NCBI GenBank assembly: GCA_905160935.1
Contig: CAJHZI010000416.1
Span: 1,582,501 to 1,646,500, forward strand
Reading direction: 5' to 3'
Origin: Enchytraeus crypticus
Lineage: Eukaryota; Annelida; Clitellata; Enchytraeida; Enchytraeidae
Length of the DNA: 64,000 nucleotides
A program made the translations under genes and the position numbers. Below are positions 50,406 to 61,260 of this stretch, piece by piece. The notes below the pieces were generated by a model that saw only the letters and a program-made list of their open reading frames with translations, was not told where the DNA came from and did not search any database. How positions within the stretch are numbered: position 1 is the first letter of the stretch; the number at the start of each line of letters is the position of its first letter.

Positions 50406-51336
50406 TGCTCTAGATGCTCGTCAATGGACGACTAATCCTTATTTATTAATTTATTACAGACAACTCTCGAGACTTTCTTTGCTAAGCATGTTTTGTTATT
50501 GTGCAAGGAAAGAGAAAGAGCTGTTAATGTGGGAATTTTCTCGGCACGACTCTTATAGTTAATCATCGATATCAAATACTCGAACGTTTGTACAATACTG
50601 CTCTCATTCAGTCACTCTTGTCTACCTTTTTGCACTGGACATTAAACACGTTGATAAAATCCTCGCCTTTGATTATATTATATCTCATTGATTGATGACA
50701 TAGCAGACATAAGGATTGTGTTCAAGATATCAAGTCTATAACAAAGCCGTGGAATTACGAACTCAATCCAGCAGAATATAATACAATGTTTGCAAACAGT
50801 AGCAACAAGAACTGGTTTCAACCGGAATTACTGCGAGCAACACACTGGATCTGAAGGTAGACTGGAAAGCGGGTGGGAAGATGGATTTACTGGCTTGGAC
50901 ATCATTGAGGACGCTGGATAATAACATCCGCTATATCAACATTACTCCGCCCACTAAAAGATCGCTCAATCAAACTATTGCGATATACAATTACATGTCG
51001 ATTGAATTGTTTTAACATTTGTTTTCACAGTAATTAAGTGTTATAAATGTTCCTCTAAAACTAGGAGAGATTTAAATTTCTCGATAGTTTTTCGCTACGT
51101 AAATTCAACATCTAAATGTTAGTTCTTATTTAGTTGCTATGTCGAAAGGAAAGAGCGACCGGTGATCTGATATTAGAACTGTGAATCTCCGAAACCGTAT
51201 TGATTTCATTTAGCTTAGGATTTGATATTCTAGGTAATATATAAAACTAGATAAGAAGTTGTAATAACGAATACGCTGTTACCTTGATTCGGGGTTGCTT
51301 CGAAGACCTTCTCAACTGAGATAATCTTAATAATTA
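50406..51336. other. Intergenic sequence
   Basis: Nothing supported up to the Tc1/mariner element. Confidence 0.5.
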
Positions 51337-51372
51337 TAGGGTGTCCAGATAGGTCGTGAACGATTTTGAATG
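51337..51372 (+). repeat. Tc1/mariner left terminal inverted repeat
   Basis: 36 bp, matching the right end with one mismatch (G for A at base 17). Confidence 0.95.
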
Positions 51373-51581
51373 CAAAAAATTATATGTTATGCACAATACA
51401 ATGTGGAAAGTTTGATACTGGCAGATAGGCTGTTCAATTGTAAATAACAGGGAAAATACTGTAGGTTTGTAACTTACGTTTCAAAGTGTTGACGTCATTT
51501 GCCGTGACGTCATCAAAATGTGCGTAAACAGAAAACTGCCGCAACAGTGCAGTAAATAAACGGCGTATCACTGATTAGGCA

Positions 51582-52646
51582 ATGGCAACATTAAACGAAG
51601 CGCAAATTAGAGCACAAGCTATTACACTATTGGAAGAAAAGTATAGTTATGGCGTTATAGCAAAAAAACTAGGTCGTAGTAAAGCGTGGATTAGCAAGTG
51701 GGCCAACCGCTACAAGCAGAATCCAAACGAAACGCTGCAGAGTCGTTATCAAGGCGGTCGAAAGTCTGTGCTGACTGCTGCCGCTCAAAAACTGATTAGG
51801 CAGTCTAAATATGTGCGTGGACAGAGTCTGCGAAAGTTAGCACGTCGATTGAAAGACAAACGCTTTGCTGGATGCAAAGAGACAATAAGACAGTATATGC
51901 GAACGACGCTGAAATGGAAATGCTTTAAACGACAAAAGGTCCCAAAGTTAAGTAGTGCTTATAAAGTCCGCCGAGTCAACTTTGCGAAGAAGTTTAAAGA
52001 TATTGACTGGTCGCGTGTCATGTTCACTGATGAATCACCTTTCAAACTTTACTACGTACCTAACAATAAGAACGATGTAGTATGGGGATCACAAGAAACT
52101 TCTGTTCCGTGCGCGCCACAGGTGAAGTTCAGCCCGTCAGTTCTGGTGTGGGGTGGTATTACAGCTCGCGGATTAACAAAACTTCATATCATCCCAAATA
52201 AAACTTCAGTTAATTCGACTTATTACATCAATGAGATACTGGAGAAAGAGGTCAAACCAGCATTCCAGCGAACAGTTGTATGTACGAATTTAACAGCTAC
52301 AAAGCTGTTTCGTAATAACGGCGAAGGATTGTTTCAACAAGACGGTGCACGTGCACACACATCAAGAGCGTCAGTCGAGTGGTTGAACACAAACATTAAT
52401 GGATATATCTCACCAGAGGACTGGCCACCTAATTCTCCGGATTTGTCACCGATAGAAAATGTTTGGAGTATTATGGCGGCAACGGTTTATGCCGATCCTG
52501 AACCGCAGACATTGAACAGCTTGAAACGCCGGATTCGAAAGGCGTGGAAATCGATACCTCTGAAAACTCTGACAAATCTAATTGGCTCGATGCATGATCG
52601 ACTTGACGCTGTACTGAAGAATAAAGGAGACATTATTAAATACTAA
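51582..52646 (+). CDS. Tc1/mariner transposase (DD37E)
   Basis: 354 residues from ATG to TAA, no internal stop. The N-terminal paired-type helix-turn-helix is about residues 5-120 (YSYGVIAKKLGRSKAWISKW is the first recognition helix). The catalytic core has Asp in RVMFTDESPF, Asp in LFQQDGARAH, and Glu in PNSPDLSPIENVW, with 37 residues between the last two (DD37E, as opposed to DD34E of classical Tc1). It cuts and joins DNA at TA sites in the nucleus. Full length, with intact catalytic residues and intact ends, it may be a recent arrival and perhaps still active; expression unknown. Confidence 0.97.
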   Translation: MATLNEAQIRAQAITLLEEKYSYGVIAKKLGRSKAWISKWANRYKQNPNETLQSRYQGGRKSVLTAAAQKLIRQSKYVRGQSLRKLARRLKDKRFAGCKETIRQYMRTTLKWKCFKRQKVPKLSSAYKVRRVNFAKKFKDIDWSRVMFTDESPFKLYYVPNNKNDVVWGSQETSVPCAPQVKFSPSVLVWGGITARGLTKLHIIPNKTSVNSTYYINEILEKEVKPAFQRTVVCTNLTATKLFRNNGEGLFQQDGARAHTSRASVEWLNTNINGYISPEDWPPNSPDLSPIENVWSIMAATVYADPEPQTLNSLKRRIRKAWKSIPLKTLTNLIGSMHDRLDAVLKNKGDIIKY

Positions 52647-52692
52647 ATGACAATTTTTATAAATTTGTTACTAGTGGATTAAAAATGGCAGT

Positions 52693-52728
52693 CATTCAAA
52701 ATCGTTCACGATCTATCTGGACACCCTA
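52693..52728 (-). repeat. Tc1/mariner right terminal inverted repeat
   Basis: 36 bp, inverted partner of 51337-51372, followed by TA. Confidence 0.95.
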
Positions 52729-52769
52729 TATATTAAATTACTATAATTATAAATCTCAATTTATTATCG

Positions 52770-52962
52770 AGCGTCAGAAAGGGCATTCGGTTGGTGAGCA
52801 CCTAGGCTCTAGTAATTGCCACAAAAACAAACGAATGACGAATGGATAAACTTTAATAGGGGATTGACTAATGATATGATGTGGGACAGGGAGGACTGGA
52901 AAAAGTCTATTCATATCCCGACCCTAGTTAAACTGGGATTTAAGGGAAGATGATGATGATAA
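52770..52962 (+). mobile_element. SINE-like repeat B, 5'-truncated
   Basis: GGGCATTCGGTTGGTGAGCA, GATTGACTAATGATATGATG, CCCGACCCTAGTTAAACTGG and GATGATGATGAT. The cleanest copy of the 3' half. Confidence 0.85.
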
Positions 52963-54066
52963 ATCTCCATTTATTAATATTACGAGTAAAAGAAATAACT
53001 GAGCAGACTATTAATAACAGTGCATGCTTGGTCAATTGAGAAACAAAGTAGGGCGATTACAGTGGCGAGAATAACAATTGGTTATACATGTATAACCCTT
53101 ATGAGCATGGTTACATAACTATTATGAGAATGTTTATGTAAAAAGTATAGCCATTCTCAAATATATAGCTATTATGAGAATAATTATATCATCATTATGA
53201 AAACAGCTGCATAACTATTGTAAGGATATTTTTAATTGTTAACATATTGAGTTAAATACTCAGGAGAATTTTATTTATTATATTGATTTTAAATCTAAAA
53301 TATTCTTAAAGAATTTCAACAGAAGCGAATGAGACTCACAAAAATCTCAGAGTATAAGGAGTCGCTCAGCTGATATAATCTAACCAAATTATATTACCCT
53401 ATTGAGTGATGGTACTTATTTCTTCTTCTAGTTCTCTATGGGTCAATCATCTCTCCGGATATGGCGGAAACAATCACAGGAAATATTATTGAGAAAGTCA
53501 ATCATAACTCATCTAAGATGGTAACGAAATTAATAAATATGCTTGCAATCTTTCTACTTGTATCGAAATCAACGGTCCTACTTGTATTTATTAGCTTCTC
53601 TTTAACTGGTTTATCCCGTTCTCTTCTTTAACCTTCTCCTGAACGAGATCGCATCGTTTCATCATTCCATGCATCGTACTTCATGTCCTCTTGACGTAAT
53701 TAAAGCGTCCTATATTCTCTAACTGCAACAACTCTACTACGTCATTCGTACAGTCTGACCCAACCGTCCCTCTGTCCTACGTGACCATTCGCACGTAGCA
53801 TCTACATTATCTTCTAATTTTATTTTGGAGAAATACCTATCCATCGTGCTCATAACGATTCCTGAAATTCGACACAGTGGCGTTTGAATAAGAGGACAAC
53901 TCTAATTAATTATTAGATGACCTTATAATTTTATAATTTCATATTCATATATCACTACCATTCTGATAACTTTGATAGTTTCTTTAACTATCTTTATTCG
54001 ATCTTTGATTTTCCACACCAAGCCAATTAATTCCTTATCATAACATCTTTCAATAGTAACGAGCAT
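52963..54066. other. Intergenic sequence
   Basis: Degenerate repeats of ATAACTATTATGAGAATG at 53095-53225; otherwise nothing recognised. Confidence 0.5.
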
Positions 54067-54300
54067 TATAGAGAAATGACCAACTACGTTGGTATCTATC
54101 ACTATTAGTATCACGTGTTAACTCGTTAGGCAGTGTGACTAAATTTTTCGTGTAATCAGTCCTGTAAATATCCGAGAATTTACTCTCAGATTAGCGCGTC
54201 CGCGAATGAAACCCACGAGAGTTCAATTCACCTCAGGATCTGTCTTTTAAAACTTAGTGATGTTACCTGACGTCTCTAACCACTACGCTACTGAGACTGC
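54067..54300. repeat. Dispersed repeat G, copy 2
   Basis: GAAATGACCAACTACGTTGG, AATTTACTCTCAGATTAGCG and GAGTTCAATTCACCTCAGGA parallel copy 1. Followed by a possible tRNA-like box (CTAACCACTACGCTACTGAG, the reverse of an A box). Confidence 0.75.
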
Positions 54301-55714
54301 AAATATAAAAGATGTTTAGCGTATTCATTCTGCACTAGCACACTGAAATCACGAGACTACGACTCGACCCAGAGGTCGTGGATTCGGACTTAAGCTCGAA
54401 TCGACTTTGAGAACTCAGTCACTTGCCACGAGAATAGAGAATTCTGACACCACTCCAATAGAACCTCCGAATATCAAACTATCCCTTTCGAATTTTGCAT
54501 ACTGGAATAGAATATTTGAAACAATATAATGGATTTACTGCATTGACATTCATTTATTATGTGTATTGCATCTATATCATATATTTTGTATTTCTTTTTG
54601 GATCGCATGTAGCTTACAATCTGTTAGTTTATTTTTGGTTATTTACTTCTATATAAATCTGATGGGTGGTCAACTAGATAGGTTACTTGCAACAACATCG
54701 ACGCCCCATGTGTGTTTGTCATATTTTGAGTGTTGAGAGAAACATAGTTTTCTCTCTCTCTCTCTCTCTCACTCTCTCTTTCATTTTCCAATCTTGAATA
54801 ATGAATTTTCGCAGTCTTGGTTCTTATTTTTCCGTTATCTTAATTGTTGAAAGATTAAATTAGATTTATGATTTTACTCAACTTGATGTTATTATTACTA
54901 ATGCCTAAACACACGCAGTTATTATTGTAAATTAATTAATACTGTCTATTTTAATTACTATTTATGAAATAATGATATACAATTTGAATTGGGACTTTGA
55001 AGCCGGATATTGTTTATTAAGTGAAATAGTTACGATAGACTTCACCAGATTGCACCGCTTTATAGAAACATTTCAACCCGTTTACACGATGCACTGCGTT
55101 GTTCTTAAATTTATTTTAATCAATTGACTAGCTATATAGAAGTAACGGCATTGTTCATTGGTTTACATATTATGCCATTTTAAAAATCTCAACGTATCTA
55201 GGTTAATTTGATTGAAAGTTTTGGCAATACCCGCAGTTTCTGTGCTTCTTAATCTCTTACATTTTGAAATTAAGATGTTACAAAATTTTGACAGTTTGAA
55301 TCAGGAATCTTAGAATTTTTACGTTAATCTAATTGTTAATGCTCGGCTATAGCAAAAGTGTTACATACCAATAACTAATAGTTAACTATTCCTAACAAGT
55401 AATAACTAATTAAGTCTACAGGGTGGGTAACTGCTGCATATTGAATGGCAATAGTTTGCTGCAAAATAGTAAACAAGAATATGCTAGAATTTATTACAAC
55501 GTAATATATATGCAATAAATTATATCTGGAGATAAATTACTAACGAATAATCTTTCATAATATCTGATTAATTAATTACTAATTAATTTACTTTCGGTAA
55601 ACAAAACCACGAAAAATAGACATAATTTATTTATAATTTATTGATTAATAGCTAGTGATATTCCTTGCCAACTTTAAAACATATCTTCAATATCTAATTT
55701 GCAGTGTCAGCAAG
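54301..55714. other. Intergenic sequence
   Basis: A tRNA-like stretch (GAGGTCGTGGATTCGGAC) lies near 54370-54395, and a short (CT)n at 54750-54780. No gene seen. Confidence 0.45.
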
Positions 55715-56715
55715 CCAGTTTACCGGTGAGCAAAGATGGTCTTGGAATTCGTCTTGTTTCCCATATCGCGCCTTCAGCCTTCTTGGCATCAGCGATGGGA
55801 ACGAGGCAGTTGCAAGACGCCATCCTTCATAAGTGCTCCTTTCTGCCGATAGATCCATTGACGTGACGTTGCGTTGTCAGTTTGGTCCAAAAGCCTTACC
55901 TCCAGTGCTCCACCTTCTACCTCAGTCAGTAACCAGAAATAATTGGACCGTCCTATAGTCGATCGGATTTATAACAGTCTGTTAGAATCCCAGTCCAATA
56001 CAGTAGACAGAGCACGACTCCTAGCTGTATCAACCAAAAGAAGCAGCGACTGGCTTCACGCTCTCCCTGTTGCTTCTTGTGGGCTTATTTTAGACAATAA
56101 GGCGATTCGAGTAGCCGTTAGTTTCCGTTTAGGGGCGAAAACTTGCGAGCCTCACATGTGCCCCTGCGGTCATGAAGTCGACGCTTGAGGTCTCCACGGC
56201 CTCTCCTGCAAACGAAGCTCAGGTAGAATGTCTCGCCATCATAATTTAAATGACTTAATATGGCACTTTCAAGAGCAGGCATCCCTTCCTCTAAGGAACC
56301 AAGTCGGTTGTCCATATCAGACGGCAAGCGTCCGGACGGCATGACTTTAGTGCCCTGGTGCAACGGTAAATGTGCCGTATGGGACGTCACGGTCATTGAC
56401 ACTATGGCAAACTCCTACCTGAATACGACTTCAGTCACAGCCGGTGGAGCTGCTGTTCATGCGCCTCTAGGAAGTTGGATAAATACCGTGATCTGTCCTT
56501 AGGATATGAAGTTGTTCCGGTGGCCATTGAAACCATGGGCCTGATGAATCCCGAAGGAGCTGACTTTATTAATGGCATAGGCAGACTTATTGCAGAGCAA
56601 ACCGGCGATAAGCGAGAGACATCTTTTCTTTGGCAAAGGCTTTCCATGACTTTGCAAAGATTTAATGCAGTCTGCTTCAACACTTCTTTTAAGCCGATTG
56701 ATGACCTCGAGTAGC
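55715..56715 (+). pseudogene. Decayed C-terminus of a LINE with restriction-like endonuclease
   Basis: In several frames: GLGIRLVSHIAPSAFLASA, then LLAVSTKRSSDWLHALPVAS, a zinc-knuckle-like CPCG...GLHGLSC, LSRAGIPSSKEP, and KRPDGMTLVPW...WDVTV, a PD-(D/E)xK-like core, then VVPVAIETMGLMNPEGADF and LSMTLQRFNAVCFNTSF. TGA near 56187 stands where an Arg codon is expected, and at least two frameshifts follow. The pattern matches the ends of RT-domain proteins common in marine invertebrates; placing it among R2-like RLE LINEs is inference. Confidence 0.7.
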
Positions 56716-56799
56716 CGGGCGGCGATTCAGCACGTATTGCTTGAATCGTTTTTATCAAACCCCAGGTTCTTTACACCGGGGTAAAATAAAAATATTATT

Positions 56800-56872
56800 A
56801 AAAAAATAAAAATTAAAAATAATAATAATAAAAATAAAAATAATAATAATAATAATAATAATTAATATTAAT
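56800..56872. repeat. (AATAAT)n tract
   Basis: AATAAT and AAATAAA repeats forming the tail of the reversed LINE D. Confidence 0.9.
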
Positions 56873-57260
56873 AAATGTTTAACGTCCGTTTCCTCAAACA
56901 AGGATTATGTCAGGGACGTCCCCCCATCACATGTCACTAAAATTCGATTTACCCCCACACGATCTGGAAAAAATGTGCTGAAGAGAAAGAAAAGATCCTA
57001 AACGGTTCCGACCCGGTGATAAAAAAAATAGTGGAAATAGTGGAACATGAGCGAAGATCTGAAGGCAGAGAGTTCCAATCAGTAGGAGCGGAGAAAGAAA
57101 ATGAACGTCTACCTAAGGAAGCGAGAATATTAGGATTTTTTAGCAGTTTGGCATCGGTAGAACGAAGCTTACGAGAAGGTTGATATTGGATTGGGAGATC
57201 AGAAAGGTAAGAAGGTTTACCAAAGAGAAGTTGCGACTTTACCAAAGACTAATGCTAACT
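56873..57260 (-). mobile_element. LINE family D 3' end with RT C-terminus
   Basis: - strand frame 56949-57245: YQPSRKLRSTDAKLLKNPN, LGRRSFSFSAPTDWNSLPSD, a typical C-terminus of CR1/L2/I-type LINE proteins (RxLRSxxxxLL, GxRSFSxxAPxxWNSLP). The 3' UTR (56873-57015) is shared with 30635-30775. Confidence 0.85.
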
Positions 57261-59317
57261 TGTTTCACTAATTATATAAGAAAAAGAGTTAAACTGCTAA
57301 TAACTTATTAATACTGATCAAAATACATTGATGCATGCACATTTGATTCTCAATATTTTAAAGTTACAGATTAAGATCTCACTTTAACGAAAATTTAAAG
57401 AAAAAACTTCTGATTTTTAATTTGAATCGTTTTATCAGACTATGCGTGGATTAATTTAATTTTTAGCGAGCTCTTTAATTTTTGACAATGGAAAGCTCCA
57501 AAGTTTCCTGCATCTCCCTATGCATTAAAGATATTCTTGGTGTCCTGGTAGACATATCTTCAATGAATATAAAAGCAGACGTTAACATTTTGTACGCGCT
57601 TGTATTGTATTATTAAATTTAGAAATTTAATCATAGCTATTCGTTTCTTGCTATAGAAGTACTGCTATAAAAATTAAATACAATAAAAAGTAGCCTATAT
57701 TTATCCGAACAAAGTTACTCAGAATGTTGTATGTAGGCTAATTGATATAAGCCATGAATTAATTCAATGGCGTAACAAGAAGATTTATTCAAGGGAGTAA
57801 AGCGGAAATTCGTCTTAGAAACATCCAAAAATTAAACGTAAAAATCATTAGTTTATTCAGACACATTGTTTAATGTGTACATCACTTTGAACACACTTCG
57901 TTTACTGATTGCCACACGATTTAATTTTTAAGAGATATAAATGATTTAAGATTGTGATAATACCAGGCTTACTAGCTGGACCTTAATTGCGCAGCAACGC
58001 CATATTGATAGTAATTAATTGGCGTAAGAGTTGTTTGTATACGTGTACTTGAGCAGTTAGCTTGTAACCTAACCGATTCTAGTTTCCTAGGAGGCCTAGT
58101 AAATTGTATTAGTTTATTATGCCATTCTTATAACTCTTATTTCTCAATTCTTTTATTCTATTTTATCTGAGTTTAATTGTAGCCGTTTTCATGTGTTGAT
58201 TTCTTAAAGTAAGTGGAATAGAATTGCAACAGTTGAAATTAACATTTTTGTGATTATAAACTTAAATAGCATTAGATCATCCCTAAAAATCTTCATTAAA
58301 ATCGATAATTGTGTTATTCGAACTGAAAGCGAGATAGCTATCTAGCCATCGATAAACTGTTAAAGGTCGAGAAACTTCGATTAATTGATATCTATCTCTC
58401 TATTCAATTAATATTTTCTAATTCTCTGTCTCTAATTAAACTTGCGAATGTTCACGCCAACATTACTACTAGTTATTACTACTAATCGCTACTAATTATT
58501 ACTATTGATTATTGATACTAATTACTAATAATTATTATTACTAATTATTCTGCTCCTACCATTGGCTTACCTTTCAGATATGATAGGGTCTCAACCTATC
58601 AGATTCTGGAATTGATTGACCGATTGTTTTACTTTCCAATATTTAAAGCGCTTCAGACACTCTCATATCACTGTCATATACCTGAGCTGCTTCTCATTTC
58701 GTAATACTGTAATATATTGAAATGTCTTATGAAGATAACAGTACAAAAGAGCAGAAGATACAATTGAAATTAGTTATGGAGACTAATGGTGATTGCATTG
58801 CGAGCGTCAAAATATTAAATATTGCTTAATGGAAAAATCGTAATACAATAATAAAGCGTAACATAGTACCAGTATTGCGAAATTGCCTTGATGAACCTAA
58901 GTAGATTAACGAATGTAAAGCTTCGAATTAAAATTAAAATTATTTTGAAATTAAATTCGAATTAAAGTTTAAACGTCCTTGAGATAAAATGTGAATAGAA
59001 CTAGTCTTGTGAACTGTACGATAAGAGTTCAGGTCGAAATTGGTTCTGAGGAAGGTCAACTATTTGCTCCAATATATAATCGATTAGCATTTAAGATTAA
59101 AACGTAGATAATATTAGACCTCTATTTCAATTAGCTCACGGAATCTTATAAGATATTTGTATCTAAATATATTTTAGCGAATAGGTTCATGACACTGTCG
59201 CTTAATTTTGAGGCTTGAAAACCTTAGCCTACATCTTAAAGATAGGAAAATTATTTATTAGTAGGCCTACAGCTACTATTACAGTATTTAACATAAATTG
59301 AGCGTTATCATGATGGT

Positions 59318-59320
<3 letters not shown>
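57261..59320. other. Intergenic AT-rich sequence
   Basis: TACTAATTATTACTA-type low complexity at 58460-58560; otherwise nothing recognised. Confidence 0.5.
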
Positions 59321-59392
<72 letters not shown>

Positions 59393-59412
59393 CATGTATC
59401 CATATATAATAT

Positions 59413-59465
<53 letters not shown>
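59321..59465. repeat. (TA)n tract
   Basis: Two pure TA runs separated by ACATGTATCCATATATAATA. Confidence 0.95.
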
Positions 59466-59468
<3 letters not shown>

Positions 59469-59514
59469 AATCCTATATATACATTGTATATATAATAATA
59501 TTATGCATATCTTC

Positions 59515-59627
59515 TCTTAGTGCACTGCCTACTGGCAGGTCCATGGTATATATCGCCTACACTCTTCTCTGTCTTCCGCCTTACTCTTCATTTCCACATA
59601 TGAGTGGGTCTTTAAGTCATCTAGCAT
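59515..59627 (-). mobile_element. LINE family A 3' tail fragment
   Basis: TTAGTGCACTGCCTACTGGC, GGTCCATGGTATATATCGCC and CATATGAGTGGGTCTTTAAG match the A family end (LDDLKTHSYVEMKSKAEDRE on the - strand). Flanked by (TA)n on both sides. Confidence 0.85.
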
Positions 59628-59639
59628 ATATATATATAT

Positions 59640-59676
<37 letters not shown>

Positions 59677-59716
59677 TATATATATATAATATATATATAT
59701 ATTATATCATATATAT

Positions 59717-59752
<36 letters not shown>

Positions 59753-59756
59753 TATA
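59628..59756. repeat. (TA)n with GATATA interruptions
   Basis: TA tract directly abutting the 5' break of the LINE A fragment. Confidence 0.95.
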
Positions 59757-60179
59757 CATGTATATCTACTAGTCTAAATATCACACATAAGTTGAAAATC
59801 CAAGAAATTACTCTTGTAAATCTTATTATTAGGACTATAACGACAGTCGCATAAAATTTACCGTAGGTTTATAGTCAATATCTAACCTACATCATCAATT
59901 TGAATTCAGCAAATAGTAATAATAAACACATCTTTCTTGGTATAAATTTCACACCCGTTGCGAAAGTTCACTTAGTGTAGTCTAATCGACGTAGGCCTAT
60001 GCGCAATTTGATCAATTTAGTCCAACATATAGGCCAACTGTGGACAGTGTGGAAATCTCAAAGCTGATGATGATTAAAATGAATGTTTGAAATATTCAGT
60101 AGAATTGGATTCTCTATAAAGAACGAGAGGAGACTACTTGTGTCCACGGTTATATTATTCACTTTTCATAGCTTTGTGT
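59757..60179. other. Intergenic sequence
   Basis: Nothing recognised. Confidence 0.5.
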
Positions 60180-60490
60180 TCCCGTGTTGTCTCCGGGTTG
60201 TTTGAAGAATTGTCTAACCGGTGACTGCACGTGTCGTAGAAGGCGACTCAAGCACTAAGATCCACACCAACGTCATAAAGGGCATTCGGTTGGTGAACAC
60301 CTAAGCTCCAGAAACTGCTACAAAAATTTAAACGAATGGAGAAGTCTCAAATAGGGGATTGACTGATGGATGATATGATGTACGCCAGAGAGGATTTGAG
60401 ACAGTCTATTCGTATCCTGACCCTATTTAAACTCGGATTCAAGTGAAGAAGAAGAAGAAGAAGAAGACGATGATGATGATGATGATAATG
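60180..60490 (+). mobile_element. SINE-like repeat B, full length
   Basis: Head TCCCGTGTTGTCTCCGGGTT, CACGTGTCGTAGAAGGCGAC, middle AAAGGGCATTCGGTTGGTGA, then TATTCGTATCCTGACCCTAT and a tail of GAAGAAGAAG then GATGATGATG. The longest copy, about 310 bp; the best reference for the family. Confidence 0.85.
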
Positions 60491-61015
60491 ATAGCTTTGT
60501 AGGGGGAGGGGGAGGGAATTGGGGCTTTAGGTTTGAAACCAATTACTGACAAGAGGGAGGCTAATTTTATTTTGTTTGAATAGTTATTTATCATATTCCA
60601 ATGACCTCAGACATGGAGTAAATAGAAATACAAATTTAAACCTTCTATCACTAGTATAGAGGAATATTAATAGCGAAGTTGATGATGATAATAATAATAC
60701 TAGTAATAATCATAATAATAATCATATTAATAATAATAACAATAGTATTATTTTTATTTTTATAAAATAAAAATATTATTTAAAAATAATAATATTAATA
60801 TTTATTGTCATCTTCTCATAATGACTACGAATAACTCTAATAATAATTAATATAATAATGATGACTACAATAATAATTATTTTTATATAATAATATTAGT
60901 ATTATTATATAATATTATATAGTAATTATTATTATAATAGTAATTATAATAATAATAATTTAAATAATAACAATAATATTAATGTTAATAATATTATAAT
61001 AATATTAATAGTAAA
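60491..61015. repeat. AATAAT/TAATAT low-complexity region
   Basis: From 60680 on the sequence is almost only A and T trinucleotide patches. No coding potential. Confidence 0.9.
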
Positions 61016-61260
61016 ATGCCAGGTTAAGCATTGCTGTGGGGTTGCTAAATTGCCTTAGCAAAGTAGTCTGAGAAATAGTAAAAGTTGTTCATCGAACAGG
61101 GAGAGACCCGGATGGTATTCTGGATTTCAATGAGGCTATGGCTCAAACGAACCAAAATACTTAGATGAACCTGGCTCAGATGAACCTGGCACAGATGAAC
61201 CTGGCTCAGATGAACCTGTCTTGGGTGAATGCGTCCTTGGATGAACCTGAAGTCGATTTA
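61016..61260 (+). repeat. Sequence with GATGAACCTGGCTCA repeats
   Basis: Five to six 15-18 bp units (ATGAACCTGGCTCAG and variants) at 61165-61250. Reading frames break after the array. Confidence 0.7.

Larger units (their letters stand above)
51337..52728 (+). mobile_element. Tc1/mariner DD37E transposon, apparently intact
   Basis: Terminal inverted repeats of 36 bp (51337-51372 and 52693-52728) start TAGGGTGTCCAGATAG and differ at one position. TA flanks both ends (51335-51336, 52729-52730), as expected for TA target duplication. It encloses one complete transposase frame. About 1.39 kb, typical of the superfamily. Confidence 0.95.
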
